A DNA stretch of 15,353 bases, from positions 1 through 15,353 of the forward strand of contig JASHYS010000193.1 of NCBI GenBank assembly GCA_030042915.1, given 5' to 3'. Below are positions 6,592-13,564 of the stretch, piece after piece (within the stretch, counting starts at the first letter, position 1; each line of letters begins with the position of its first letter). The notes beneath the pieces are model-generated. The model was not told where the DNA came from. It was given only the letters and a program-made list of their open reading frames with translations, and did not search any database. This stretch comes from Acidobacteriaceae bacterium. Lineage in GTDB: Bacteria > Acidobacteriota > Terriglobia > Terriglobales > Acidobacteriaceae. Made by a program: the position numbers and the translations under genes.

Positions 6592-8262
6592 TTGTCGATT
6601 GCCGGCACCACTCTATCTGCATCATCGCCCGATGCGGCCCGAGGGGGCGGTGAACGCCGGCCTGCGCAAATGGAGAATCCCGATCTTGCGCTGCCGATAC
6701 AGTGGAAGCCACGCGTCAACCCCTGGTTCATTGCCATGACGGTGGCGCTGGCGGCGTTTATGGAGGTGCTAGACACTTCCATCGCCAACGTGGCCCTGCA
6801 GCACATCGCCGGCAGCCTCGGCGCCAGCGCCGACGAAGCCACGTGGGTCCTGACCAGTTACCTCGTCTCCAACGCTATCGTCCTTCCTCTGGGCGGCTGG
6901 GTCAGTTCGCTCATGGGCCGCCGCAACTTCTTCGTGCTTTGCATCAGCGGCTTTACTGTAGCCAGTTTTCTTTGCGGCGCGGCGCCATCGCTTCCCATTC
7001 TGCTGCTCTGCCGCGTGCTGCAGGGCACATTCGGCGGCGGCATGCAGCCTATGGCGCAGGCCATCATGGCCGACTCTTTCGAGCCCCACAAGCGCGGGCA
7101 GGCCTTCGCGCTCTACGGCCTGGTTGCCGTACTGGCTCCATCTATCGGCCCCACGCTGGGCGGATTCATCACCGACAATTTTTCCTGGCGCTGGATCTTC
7201 TTCATCAACATTCCGGTTGGCATTCTGGCCTTCATCCTGGTCACGCGCCTGGTGGAAGATCCGCCGTGGATCAAGGCCGATCCCTCGCGTCTGCGCAACA
7301 TGGATTACGTCGGCCTCGCCTTTCTGGCGATTGCCATGGGCGGCCTGCAGATCATGCTCGACAAGGGCGAAGAGAACGATTGGTTTGCCTCCGGCTTCAT
7401 CCGCTTCTTCTGTTTCCTCTTTGTCTTCGGCATGATCGGCCTAGTGGTTTGGGAGTGGCGCAAGAAGGATCCGCTCATCAACCTGCACCTGTTTCGCTTT
7501 AAGAATTTCGCCATCTGCTGCTTTCTCATGATGCTGGTGGGCGGCGTGCTGAACGCCAACACGGTGCTGCAGCCGCAATTTACGCAGCAGTTGCTGGGCT
7601 ACACGGCCACCACGGCGGGCCTTGCCCTTACCGCCGGGGGCGTCACGCTCGTCTTCATGATGCCTCTGGCGGGCATCGCTACCGGAAGAATCGCCGCACG
7701 TTGGCTGGCGGTGATCGGCTTCACCATGCTCGTCTTTACCTTCCGTTATGCAGCCGACATCACCAGCCTGCAGATGTCCTTCGCTCAGAACTCCTGGCTG
7801 CGCATTGTTCAAATGCTTCCTCTGCCGTTTTGCTTCATCTCCATCACCAATGCGGCGTACGTGGGCATGCCCAGAGAGCAGAGCAACCAGGTGGCCGGCC
7901 TAATCAACTTCGTGCGCAACATCGGCGGGTCGATCCTCATCTCCATTACCAATGCGCAGGTCACCAGCCGCTCCATGTGGCACGAGCAGCATCTGCAGCA
8001 GGCCATGTTGCCCGGCGGCATTGCCTACGATCAACAGGCGCAGGCGCTCACGGGCATGCTGGGCCGTTCCTTCGGCACGCCCAACGGCTCCGCCCTGGCT
8101 CTGGCGCAGATTTACCACCAGCTCAACCAGCAAGCGCAGACGCAGGGTTACCAGGATGTCTACATGGAGCTCTCTTACGCAACCATCCTTCTCATCCTGC
8201 TGGCATTCATGCTCAGCAAGAATCGTCCCGGCGAGGGTGCGGGCGCAGGAGCCGTGCACTGA
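6592..8262 (+). CDS. DHA2-family MFS multidrug exporter (EmrB/QacA type)
   Basis: A 14-helix-type proton-driven exporter of the inner membrane, 556 residues from TTG 6592. I favour that start because GAGGAG (6579-6584) sits 7 bases upstream; ATG 6670 (531 residues, MENPDLALPI) has no visible ribosome site but is the shortest safe start, as helix 1 begins soon after. Family marks, numbered from TTG: FMEVLDTSIANVALQHIAG (56-74) in helix 1, GWVSSLMGRR (102-111, loop 2-3 motif A), APSIGPTLGGF (182-192, antiporter motif C), and FSWRWIFFINIPVG, a DHA2 hallmark. EmrB-type pumps usually pair with a HlyD/EmrA periplasmic adaptor and an outer-membrane channel. None lies nearby, so it may work alone or with distant partners. 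Its substrate is unknown. A regulator gene is also absent next to it. Confidence 0.9.
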   Translation: MSIAGTTLSASSPDAARGGGERRPAQMENPDLALPIQWKPRVNPWFIAMTVALAAFMEVLDTSIANVALQHIAGSLGASADEATWVLTSYLVSNAIVLPLGGWVSSLMGRRNFFVLCISGFTVASFLCGAAPSLPILLLCRVLQGTFGGGMQPMAQAIMADSFEPHKRGQAFALYGLVAVLAPSIGPTLGGFITDNFSWRWIFFINIPVGILAFILVTRLVEDPPWIKADPSRLRNMDYVGLAFLAIAMGGLQIMLDKGEENDWFASGFIRFFCFLFVFGMIGLVVWEWRKKDPLINLHLFRFKNFAICCFLMMLVGGVLNANTVLQPQFTQQLLGYTATTAGLALTAGGVTLVFMMPLAGIATGRIAARWLAVIGFTMLVFTFRYAADITSLQMSFAQNSWLRIVQMLPLPFCFISITNAAYVGMPREQSNQVAGLINFVRNIGGSILISITNAQVTSRSMWHEQHLQQAMLPGGIAYDQQAQALTGMLGRSFGTPNGSALALAQIYHQLNQQAQTQGYQDVYMELSYATILLILLAFMLSKNRPGEGAGAGAVH

Positions 8263-8328
8263 TCGCGCTGATCCGCACCAAAATAGAAACTCGACTCACA
8301 GTCACCGTTCAACCCCCACAAAAACCGC

Positions 8329-8349
8329 GGCGAAACCCCGAATTTCGCC
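8329..8349 (+). terminator. Possible terminator hairpin of the MFS gene
   Basis: GGCGAAA (8329-8335) and TTTCGCC (8343-8349) make a 7-bp stem with a 7-base loop, 66 bases after the exporter stop. No T-tract follows, so this is a weak call. Confidence 0.3.
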
Positions 8350-8390
8350 CGGTGTCTCAGACGTCATAGCCCCTCCGCCTGAAATCGGCT

Positions 8391-8396
8391 TATAAT
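8391..8396 (+). promoter_or_regulatory. -10 box upstream of the cytochrome c gene
   Basis: A perfect TATAAT lies 66 bases before the cytochrome start; no clear -35 box is seen 16-18 bases upstream. Transcription would begin near 8403. A TTGACA at 8437-8442 is too close to the start codon to serve as a -35 box. Confidence 0.45.
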
Positions 8397-8462
8397 TCCT
8401 CCCGAGAATTCCACCCAACGTCAGGATGCCTATTTGTTGACATCTGCTCGAGGAGGCTTGTG

Positions 8463-8945
8463 ATGTTGAAGTCGTTTTGGCTATTTTCGGCACTGGTTTT
8501 ACTTGCCATCGCTTCCGCGCCCTTGCAAGGAGGCAGCCCGCAGCAGACCGGAAGGCCCGCGCCCGCGCTCACTCCGCCGCAAACCGTCGCACCCACGCCG
8601 CCTGCCGTGCAAACCAAAAACCCGGTCAAGCCCACGGCCGAATCGCAGGCCAAGGCCAAGTCGATCTACCAGATTGATTGCGCCCTGTGCCACGCTGACA
8701 ATGGCAGTGGCAAAACCGATCTGGCCTCCAGCATGGAACTCACCATGGACGACTGGACCGATCCCAAGACGCTGGCCAACAAACAGGATTGGGAACTGTT
8801 CGGCATCATCCGCAACGGCAAGGGCAAGATGCCGCCGGAGGATCCGGGCCGTGCCACCGATACTGAAGTCTGGAATCTGATCATCTATATTCGCTCATTC
8901 TCGAAAGCGGCCGCTGCGGCGCCGCCGGCGGCTCCGGCGCAGTAG
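8463..8945 (+). CDS. Periplasmic monohaem c-type cytochrome
   Basis: A 160-residue class I cytochrome c. ATG 8463 follows AGGAGG (8451-8456) by 6 bases; the in-frame GTG 8460 is too close. Residues 1-20 are a signal peptide. A Pro-rich linker (25-58) follows, like a flexible tether. CALCH (73-77) is the haem attachment motif, and Met123 in KGKMPPEDPGR is the probable sixth iron ligand. WNLIIYIRSF (137-146) is the usual last helix, and the protein ends in an Ala/Pro tail. It should be a periplasmic electron carrier or a subunit of a redox chain. No oxidase, dehydrogenase or cytochrome biogenesis gene lies beside it, so its partner cannot be named. Similar small cytochromes are frequent in Acidobacteriota. 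Confidence 0.92.
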   Translation: MLKSFWLFSALVLLAIASAPLQGGSPQQTGRPAPALTPPQTVAPTPPAVQTKNPVKPTAESQAKAKSIYQIDCALCHADNGSGKTDLASSMELTMDDWTDPKTLANKQDWELFGIIRNGKGKMPPEDPGRATDTEVWNLIIYIRSFSKAAAAAPPAAPAQ

Positions 8946-8960
8946 CCCGATCGACCGAAT

Positions 8961-8995
8961 CCCATCCTTGCCGCTAAAGATGCGGAAAGGATGGG
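8961..8995 (+). terminator. Strong hairpin after the cytochrome c gene
   Basis: CCCATCCTT (8961-8969) pairs with AAGGATGGG (8987-8995); after one mismatch, CCGC (8971-8974) pairs with GCGG (8982-8985) around TAAAGAT. The total is 13 pairs, starting 15 bases after the stop codon. No T-tract follows. It may end the cytochrome transcript. I recall similar palindromes in acidobacterial intergenic DNA, which I cannot confirm here. Confidence 0.55.
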
Positions 8996-9045
8996 GCAAC
9001 CCGCAGTGTTTGATGCGTGATTTTTCTGAGATCCCAAGAAGGCAG

Positions 9046-9099
9046 GGGCTAAAGCCCACGATCATTTTGTCAAACTCATGGCGCGACTAAAGGCGTGCC
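9046..9099. repeat. Two further hairpins with CTAAAG loops
   Basis: GGGCT-AA-AGCCC (9046-9057) and GGCGCGACT-AA-AGGCGTGCC (9080-9099; 8 of 9 pairs including one G-T) lie 22 bases apart. Together with the hairpin at 8961-8995 they share CTAAAG at the apex. They look like members of an intergenic palindrome family and not like protein-binding sites. The remaining bases of the gap, up to the SDR gene, show no gene. Confidence 0.5.
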
Positions 9100-9220
9100 T
9101 TTATTACAGGACCTTATTCATTCATGATTTTAGAGGCGGTGTTCGCGCGCCTGACTCGCTGCCTTCCCAACTCCGCCAACGCCGCTGACTTCGCCGCTCT
9201 TCCGCTATCCTGATTCCGTC

Positions 9221-10027
9221 ATGTCCAACCCCGAAGACTTTCGTGGCAAATGGGCGCTGGTCACCGGAGCCAGCGCGGGCATTGGCGCGGCCATTGCCCG
9301 TGAACTCGCGAACCACGGCGCCAACCTCATCCTCAGCGCGCGTCGCCGCGACCGCCTGGATCAACTGGCCGCCGAGCTCGGCGCCCATGGAACCGCGCCC
9401 CGTATCGTCGTCGCCGACCTCAATGATCCCGCCGCGCCGCAGCAGATCTACGACGCCACCGAAGGCGCCGGCATCGACGTCGACATCCTCATCAACAACG
9501 CCGGCCTCGGTCACTACGGCGAGTTCTACAAGCTTGACCCTGACCAGGAATACAGCATGGTGCGCGTCAACTGCGAGGCCGTGGTGCGCGTGGCGCGCCT
9601 CTTTATTCCGCGCATGGTCGCGCGGCGGCGCGGCTGGATGCTCGTCGTGGCTTCCGCCGCCGGCTTTCAGCCTATGCCTTACAACGCCGTCTATGCCGCC
9701 ACCAAGGTCTTCGACCGCTTCTTCTCGCTGGCTCTGGCCGCCGAAGTCGAGCGCTTCGGCATCAAAGTGACTGCGCTTTGCCCAGGTACCACCGACACCG
9801 AGTTCTTCTCCGTCGCCGGCAGCCGCAGAGGCGTCTTTCGGCGCTTGGGCATGCAATCGGCTGAAGAAGTAGCGCGCAAAGCCGTCGTGGCCCTGGCCCG
9901 CGGCAAGCGCTCCATCGTCCCCAACTTCAACAACGCCTTCGCCGCATTCCTTACCCGCTTCGTTTCCACCACGCGCATCACCGCAATCATCGAGAAAGCA
10001 ACCAGGCCAAAGAACAGTGATCAGTGA
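9221..10027 (+). CDS. Short-chain dehydrogenase/reductase (SDR)
   Basis: A complete 268-residue classical SDR, a cytosolic NAD(P)-dependent oxidoreductase. TGASAGIG (15-22) is the nucleotide-binding glycine motif; ARRRDRL (40-46) with several arginines after strand 2 favours NADPH over NADH. NNAG (92-95), Ser145, Tyr158 and Lys162 (YAATK) are the structural and catalytic residues, all intact. CPGTTDTEF (187-195) is the substrate-side loop. It resembles the YqjQ/DltE-like group, whose substrates are broad and mostly unknown. No ribosome binding site is visible before ATG 9221. A -10-like TATCCT (9206-9211) ends 9 bases before the start, so the mRNA may be nearly leaderless. The last residues are encoded by a tandem CAGTGAT repeat, so the C-terminal tail may be recent. 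Confidence 0.93.
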   Translation: MSNPEDFRGKWALVTGASAGIGAAIARELANHGANLILSARRRDRLDQLAAELGAHGTAPRIVVADLNDPAAPQQIYDATEGAGIDVDILINNAGLGHYGEFYKLDPDQEYSMVRVNCEAVVRVARLFIPRMVARRRGWMLVVASAAGFQPMPYNAVYAATKVFDRFFSLALAAEVERFGIKVTALCPGTTDTEFFSVAGSRRGVFRRLGMQSAEEVARKAVVALARGKRSIVPNFNNAFAAFLTRFVSTTRITAIIEKATRPKNSDQ

Positions 10028-10028
10028 T
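10015..10028 (+). repeat. Tandem CAGTGAT x2 at the SDR stop codon
   Basis: Two perfect 7-base copies (10015-10021 and 10022-10028). The SDR stop TGA (10025-10027) lies in the second copy. It leads into a purine-rich stretch to about 10115. Confidence 0.6.
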
Positions 10029-10390
10029 GAGGGAATCAAGGAGCTAAGGGACTGAGAGAACAAGCGACTTTGAACTGCTGAGGGGATCAAGAGAGAGCGG
10101 AGGGCGGAAGAGTGGGCGCGATCGGAAAAATTCGGCCGGCCAACACTCAGATTGGCTTAACTGACATTCAGATGTTGCCCAAGTTGGTCCACGGATGCAA
10201 GCCGTTTGTTTTGAGCTTAATGCGGGACTTTACGGGGTGGCGAACGCGAGTTTTAAGACAATTTCCACACTCATTTGGCCATGTTTGATGCGATGAGGCT
10301 TGCAACCTTTCAGAAAAGGGTGCATCTATCTAAGTAATTAGCAGAGGCTTCCCCATGATGTCCTACCAAGAAACAACAACTCTCTCTTGA

Positions 10391-10417
10391 GGGTTCTTCG
10401 GAACCTCTTCCCTTTTT
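10391..10417 (+). terminator. UUCG-tetraloop hairpin followed by T-run
   Basis: GGTTC (10392-10396), loop TTCG, GAACC (10401-10405), extendable by one G-T pair, then TTTTT at 10413-10417. A C(UUCG)G tetraloop is exceptionally stable. This is the best intrinsic-terminator candidate in the window, but it lies 364 bases after the nearest upstream + strand gene, so it may end an unseen transcript or a long 3' region. Confidence 0.5.
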
Positions 10418-10453
10418 CCCCCCTGGTAACCCTCCCTTAACTGCCTCTCGAGC

Positions 10454-10475
10454 GGGCCTACCGGAAGGTAGGCCC
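10454..10475. terminator. 9-bp hairpin with GGAA tetraloop ahead of pgeF
   Basis: GGGCCTACC (10454-10462) and GGTAGGCCC (10467-10475) pair perfectly around a GGAA (GNRA-class) loop, 62 bases before the pgeF start and upstream of its probable -10 box. No T-tract follows. It could be a terminator shielding pgeF, or a structured element of a transcript entering it. Confidence 0.4.
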
Positions 10476-10521
10476 ATCTGCTCTTACCCCTTCGCGTCCC
10501 TTCATCCAAGCGGGATCCCGC

Positions 10522-10527
10522 TACAAT
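10522..10527 (+). promoter_or_regulatory. -10-like box of pgeF
   Basis: TACAAT matches the sigma-70 -10 consensus at 5 of 6 bases and ends 10 bases before ATG 10538. The implied leader is only a few bases long. No good -35 box is visible. Confidence 0.45.
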
Positions 10528-10537
10528 CAAGGCTGCC

Positions 10538-11560
10538 ATGCAGTCTTCATCCCGCTCAAAACGCGGCCAGTTGCCGGCACTGAAGCCAGTGAGGCGAACA
10601 AAGCAGTTTGATGAAGCCGTGCCGGAAGAGCTGCGGTTGGCGACGCCTGTTCCGCGGCAGGCGGCGAATGGGGTGGGGTGGCTTCCAGTTCCAAAATGGG
10701 ACTTTGCGTGGCTGCGGGCGGGATTCAGCACGCGGTTGGGCGGGCGCAGCCTGGCCTATTGCGCCGAAGGTGCGCCGGGCGAGTTGAACCTGGGATTCAC
10801 CGCGGAGGACGACCGGGGGACCGTGCTGGCCAACCGGCGGCTGCTGGCCGAAGCTGTGACCGGCTCAGCAGCGACTCCGCTTATCGCCATGCGTCAGTTT
10901 CATTCCAACGTAGTTGTGGTTGCCTCGACGTCCGATGCCGGGCGCAAGTCTGCTCGCAAGGCCGATGGGCAGATGACCGATGAGCCCGGCTTGTTGCTGG
11001 CCGTGCAAACAGCGGACTGCATTCCGGTGCTGGTGGCCGATCGCAGGCAGCGCGCGGTGGCCGTATTCCACGCAGGTTGGCGAGGGACGGTGAAACGCAT
11101 TGTGGAATCGGGCATAGGCCGCATGCGGCTGGAGTACGGGTCGCGACCGGAAGATCTGGTGGCGGCCATAGGACCGGGCTGCCTAGTGTGCTGCTACGCA
11201 GTCGGCGAAGAAGTGCTTTCAGAATTCGATTCGCAATTCGCTTACGCGCACGAGTTATTTCGCAAGGTGGAGAACGCCGATGAAGTGCGGCGCAAGTATC
11301 CGATGCTCTTTCTTACGCAACGCCCGCCAGGGCACGGGCCGATGGATCCGCAATTGCACCTGGATTTGATTGAAGCCAACCGGCGGCAGTTAATGTCGGT
11401 GGGGCTAAAACGCCAAACCATCGAAGTGGTGAGTGGCTGCACGCAATGCCACAGCGAGCTTTTCTTTTCGCATCGCGCATCGCGAGGACACACGGGACGC
11501 ATGATGGCCGTGATCGGAATTCAGGGAACGCCGAGCAACATGGTGAGGGTCACTTCGTAG
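10538..11560 (+). CDS. pgeF: Peptidoglycan-editing factor PgeF (laccase-domain, YfiH family)
   Basis: A 340-residue member of the multicopper polyphenol-oxidase-like YfiH family. Known members remove L-Ser or other wrong residues from UDP-MurNAc peptide precursors, and some act as zinc-dependent purine nucleoside phosphorylases. The metal ligands are intact: His122 (QFHSNVV), Cys161 (TADCIPVL) and His178 (FHAGWRGT). DGQMT (143-147) and GPGCLVCCYAVGEEV (212-226) follow the family plan, and CTQCHSELFFSHR (301-313) plus TGRMMAVIGI is the conserved end. About 55 N-terminal residues, rich in Arg, Lys and Ser, precede the core, making it longer than the usual 240-270; the true start could be internal. 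Only AAGG (10529-10532) resembles a ribosome site. It converges on the HU/IHF gene with 9 bases between stops. Confidence 0.93.
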   Translation: MQSSSRSKRGQLPALKPVRRTKQFDEAVPEELRLATPVPRQAANGVGWLPVPKWDFAWLRAGFSTRLGGRSLAYCAEGAPGELNLGFTAEDDRGTVLANRRLLAEAVTGSAATPLIAMRQFHSNVVVVASTSDAGRKSARKADGQMTDEPGLLLAVQTADCIPVLVADRRQRAVAVFHAGWRGTVKRIVESGIGRMRLEYGSRPEDLVAAIGPGCLVCCYAVGEEVLSEFDSQFAYAHELFRKVENADEVRRKYPMLFLTQRPPGHGPMDPQLHLDLIEANRRQLMSVGLKRQTIEVVSGCTQCHSELFFSHRASRGHTGRMMAVIGIQGTPSNMVRVTS

Positions 11561-11569
11561 GGAGGGTTC

Positions 11570-11866
11570 TCAGGATGCTTTGGCCGCTTCGCCGGGATTG
11601 ACCAGATCGCGCAGTTCCTTGGAGGGCTTGAAGTAGGGGACTTTTTTAGCGGGAACCTCGACGCGCGCGCCGGTCTTGGGATTGCGGCCAATGCGCGGAT
11701 TGCGTTGACGAATGCGAAACGAGCCGAAGCCGCGAATTTCAATTTTGTCGCCGCTCTGCAGAGCGCCTATGACGGAACTGAAGATGGTTTCGACAATCAC
11801 TTCTCCGTCGCGGCGGGTCAAATCGCCCAACGCTGTCACCTTTTCCACCAGATCCGCTTTTGTCAT
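11570..11866 (-). CDS. HU/IHF-family DNA-binding protein
   Basis: A 98-residue nucleoid-associated protein. MTKADLVEKV at 11866 is the standard family N-terminus. On its strand the start is preceded by GGAGG at 10 bases and GAGG at 3 bases. A longer in-frame start at 11917 adds 17 residues that match nothing in the family. EIRGFGSFRIRQRNPRIGRNPKTG (43-66) forms the beta-arms, with Pro63 as the DNA-intercalating residue. KPSKELRDLVN (80-90) is the C-terminal helix. GRNPKTG plus PSKELRDLVN points to the IHF side of the family more than to HU, but the beta-subunit name would be a guess. The protein bends DNA as a dimer and works in chromosome architecture, replication or recombination. It is transcribed divergently from the glycosyltransferase gene. 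Confidence 0.93.
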   Translation of the reverse strand: MTKADLVEKVTALGDLTRRDGEVIVETIFSSVIGALQSGDKIEIRGFGSFRIRQRNPRIGRNPKTGARVEVPAKKVPYFKPSKELRDLVNPGEAAKAS

Positions 11867-11898
11867 CTGCCTCAAACCTCCGAAATCAGCATAAACGG

Positions 11899-11927
11899 AT
11901 TGTGCCGGGGCGCGCACGAAAATGCAA
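11899..11927 (-). promoter_or_regulatory. Promoter of the HU/IHF gene
   Basis: On the - strand, TTGCAT (11927-11922) and CACAAT (11904-11899) are separated by exactly 17 bases. Transcription would start near 11892, about 26 bases before the ATG. Match quality is moderate. Confidence 0.45.
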
Positions 11928-12016
11928 GCACTTTGAGGAAATTATCCTTTGCACATCAGCAAGTTGGGGCGGGGCAGGCGGGCGGCCGAGGGGCCGGCCA
12001 GGGGACCGGGGTGGGG

Positions 12017-12022
12017 TATGAT
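12017..12022 (+). promoter_or_regulatory. -10-like box of the glycosyltransferase gene
   Basis: TATGAT (5 of 6 to consensus) ends 43 bases before ATG 12066. It lies in a very G-rich stretch without a recognisable -35 box. Confidence 0.35.
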
Positions 12023-12065
12023 GTCGTGAGACTGCCCATCGGAAAACCGGCTTGGCTCAAGGAAA

Positions 12066-12833
12066 ATGGCCTACCCGACCTATAGCATCGTCATTCCCGC
12101 CTACAACGAGGCCGCGCGCATCCCCGGGGCCTTGAAGGCGGTGGTTGGCTGCGTGCGCCAGCGGTGCTGGTCGGCTGAAGTTGTGGTGGTGGATGACGGC
12201 TCGCGAGATAAGACCGCCGAACTGGTGCGCGAGTTTGCGGCCCGGGCGCCGGAGGTGAGACTGCTTCAGAACCCGGGAAATCATGGCAAGGGCTACAGTG
12301 TGCGCAATGGGATTCTGCACTCCCTGGGCGAAATTGTGATGTTCACCGACGCCGATCTTTCTGCGCCCATCGAGGAGGCGGAGGGTCTGTTCGCAGCCAT
12401 TGCGGGCGGGGCCGACATTGCCATCGGCTCGCGCTGGCTTGAGCGCGCGCGCCAGACCATTCGCCAGCCTCTTTACCGGCAGTTCTTCGGCCGCTGTTTC
12501 AACGCTGTTACCCGCGCCGTAATGGGACTTCCTTACGCCGATACACAATGCGGCTTCAAGGCGTTTACACGGACGGCCGCGCAGACCGTCTTTCAGCTGC
12601 AGACCATCGAGCGCTGGGGTTTCGATCCGGAGATTCTGTTCATCGCGCTCAAGCGCGGTTACCGCATTGTCGAGGTGCCGGTAAGCTGGGCACACGACGA
12701 GCGCACGCGCATCAGCTACGTGAAAGACGGAGTGAGGATGCTCCAGGACATCGCCAAGGTGCGCTGGAATGCACTGCGCGGACGGTATAACAAGCAGGTC
12801 GAGCGCATCCACCGCGCGGGGTTAGTGGAGTAG
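12066..12833 (+). CDS. GT2 glycosyltransferase, dolichyl/polyprenyl-phosphate glucosyltransferase-like
   Basis: A 255-residue family 2 glycosyltransferase with a GT-A fold. YSIVIPAYNE (6-15) is the first strand, VVVDDGSRDKT (40-50) the nucleotide loop, NHGKGYSVRNG (72-82) a signature of the polyprenyl-phosphate group, and FTDADLSAP (93-101) the metal-binding DxD. DTQCGFKAFTR (159-169) and WGFDPEILFIALKRGYRIVEVPVSW complete the Alg5/dolichol-phosphate-glucose-synthase-like pattern. It probably moves a hexose from a nucleotide sugar onto a polyprenyl phosphate at the inner face of the membrane, for glycan or lipid glycosylation. No C-terminal membrane helices are present. The start fits the domain, but AAGGA (12059-12063) is only 2 bases from the ATG, so translation initiation may be weak. 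No flippase or acceptor gene is adjacent. Confidence 0.92.
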   Translation: MAYPTYSIVIPAYNEAARIPGALKAVVGCVRQRCWSAEVVVVDDGSRDKTAELVREFAARAPEVRLLQNPGNHGKGYSVRNGILHSLGEIVMFTDADLSAPIEEAEGLFAAIAGGADIAIGSRWLERARQTIRQPLYRQFFGRCFNAVTRAVMGLPYADTQCGFKAFTRTAAQTVFQLQTIERWGFDPEILFIALKRGYRIVEVPVSWAHDERTRISYVKDGVRMLQDIAKVRWNALRGRYNKQVERIHRAGLVE

Positions 12834-12842
12834 TCATACCCT

Positions 12843-12916
12843 GCCCAGACAGAGCCTGGGCGGGCACCCCGGCCCACCTTAGCGACAAACAGAGGCGTGG
12901 CAAGGGTCGGGCACCC
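12843..12916. repeat. Hairpin plus direct repeat after the glycosyltransferase
   Basis: GCCCAG (12843-12848) and CTGGGC (12856-12861) form a 6-bp stem with a 7-base loop, 9 bases past the stop, a weak terminator. CGGGCACCC occurs twice (12861-12869 and 12908-12916). The segment between holds CGGCCCACC and GGCGTGGC. The layout suggests a dispersed intergenic repeat; that needs other genomic copies to prove. Confidence 0.4.
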
Positions 12917-13032
12917 TCCGCGCGGCCGGCTTTGACGGCTTTGAGACTTCCCTCAGGGTCCGCACGTCCCACGTAAACAGGCGCGGATGGCAATTCCAGC
13001 GCCCAAAGAATTCGATCGATGGAGAAGCTCAC

Positions 13033-13452
13033 ATGATGAAGAAACTGGGGCTCGCAGTTCTGCTTTTCGCGCTCGGTTCCGTGACCGCTCTGGCCGCCGA
13101 CTTGAACGGCAAATGGACGGCCGAAGTGCAGGGACGAAATGGACCGCAAACCATCACGTTCGACTTTCACGTGGATGGTTCAACGCTTACGGGCAAGGTC
13201 ACCACGATGCGCGGCGACGTGGACATCAGCAACGGCAAGGTCGATGGCGACAACATCTCCTTTGACCAGGTGATGAACTTCAACGGCAATTCAATGACCA
13301 TGAGCTACAAGGGAATGGCCCAGCCCGATGGCACCATCAAGTTCACGCGCACATTTGGCGGGGGCGGTGGTGGCGGCATGGGCGATCGTCCTCCGCAAGA
13401 ATTCGTTGCCAAGAGGGCAGACAGCGCGCCAGCGGCGCCGCCCACGCAATAG
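13033..13452 (+). CDS. Small secreted beta-rich protein with glycine run
   Basis: A 139-residue exported protein of no named function. GGAG (13021-13024) sits 8 bases before ATG 13033; the next codon is also ATG. Residues 1-22 are a signal peptide (MMKKLGLAVLLF ending in ALAA). DLNGKWTAEVQGRNGPQTITFDFHVDG (23-49) and the alternating strand pattern GNSMTMSYKGMAQPDGTIKFTRTFGG resemble lipocalin-like small proteins that are numerous in Acidobacteriota, in which a single domain starts with a GKW motif. A seven-glycine run (residues 111-117 region) precedes the C-terminal tail, which is Ala/Pro-rich and probably disordered. It should be periplasmic or extracellular. It stands alone, with 199 bases before it and 148 after. 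Confidence 0.8.
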   Translation: MMKKLGLAVLLFALGSVTALAADLNGKWTAEVQGRNGPQTITFDFHVDGSTLTGKVTTMRGDVDISNGKVDGDNISFDQVMNFNGNSMTMSYKGMAQPDGTIKFTRTFGGGGGGGMGDRPPQEFVAKRADSAPAAPPTQ

Positions 13453-13564
13453 TTCCGCGTCTGCGTAGATTGGTAGCTTCCCAGGTCTCAATATCGAGAC
13501 ACGGCTGCGATTCGACGGTGGCCGGGTACGATTTCCTTCGCAAGTGAGGGGAGCGCAATGATAG

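Larger units (their letters stand above)
10028..10537. other. 510-base non-coding gap between SDR and pgeF
   Basis: No reading frame here has a credible start and homology-like content. Bases 10028-10115 are strongly purine-rich on the + strand (GAGGG, AAGGAG, GAGAGAGCGGAGGG). Bases 10116-10380 are plainer and more AT-rich, without recognisable signals. Bases 10390-10475 hold two strong tetraloop hairpins. The gap ends with a -10-like TACAAT directly ahead of pgeF. No tRNA or known riboswitch pattern was recognised. Confidence 0.5.

Noticed and set aside
8437..8442. TTGACA as -35 box of the cytochrome gene
   Set aside because: A -10 box 17 bases further on would fall inside the start of the coding region.
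9122..10090. 322-codon open frame on the - strand
   Set aside because: Antisense to the SDR gene with all its catalytic motifs; the peptide is Gly/Asp/Val-rich without motifs.
12057..12812. 251-codon open frame on the - strand
   Set aside because: Antisense to the glycosyltransferase, which has DxD and other intact motifs.
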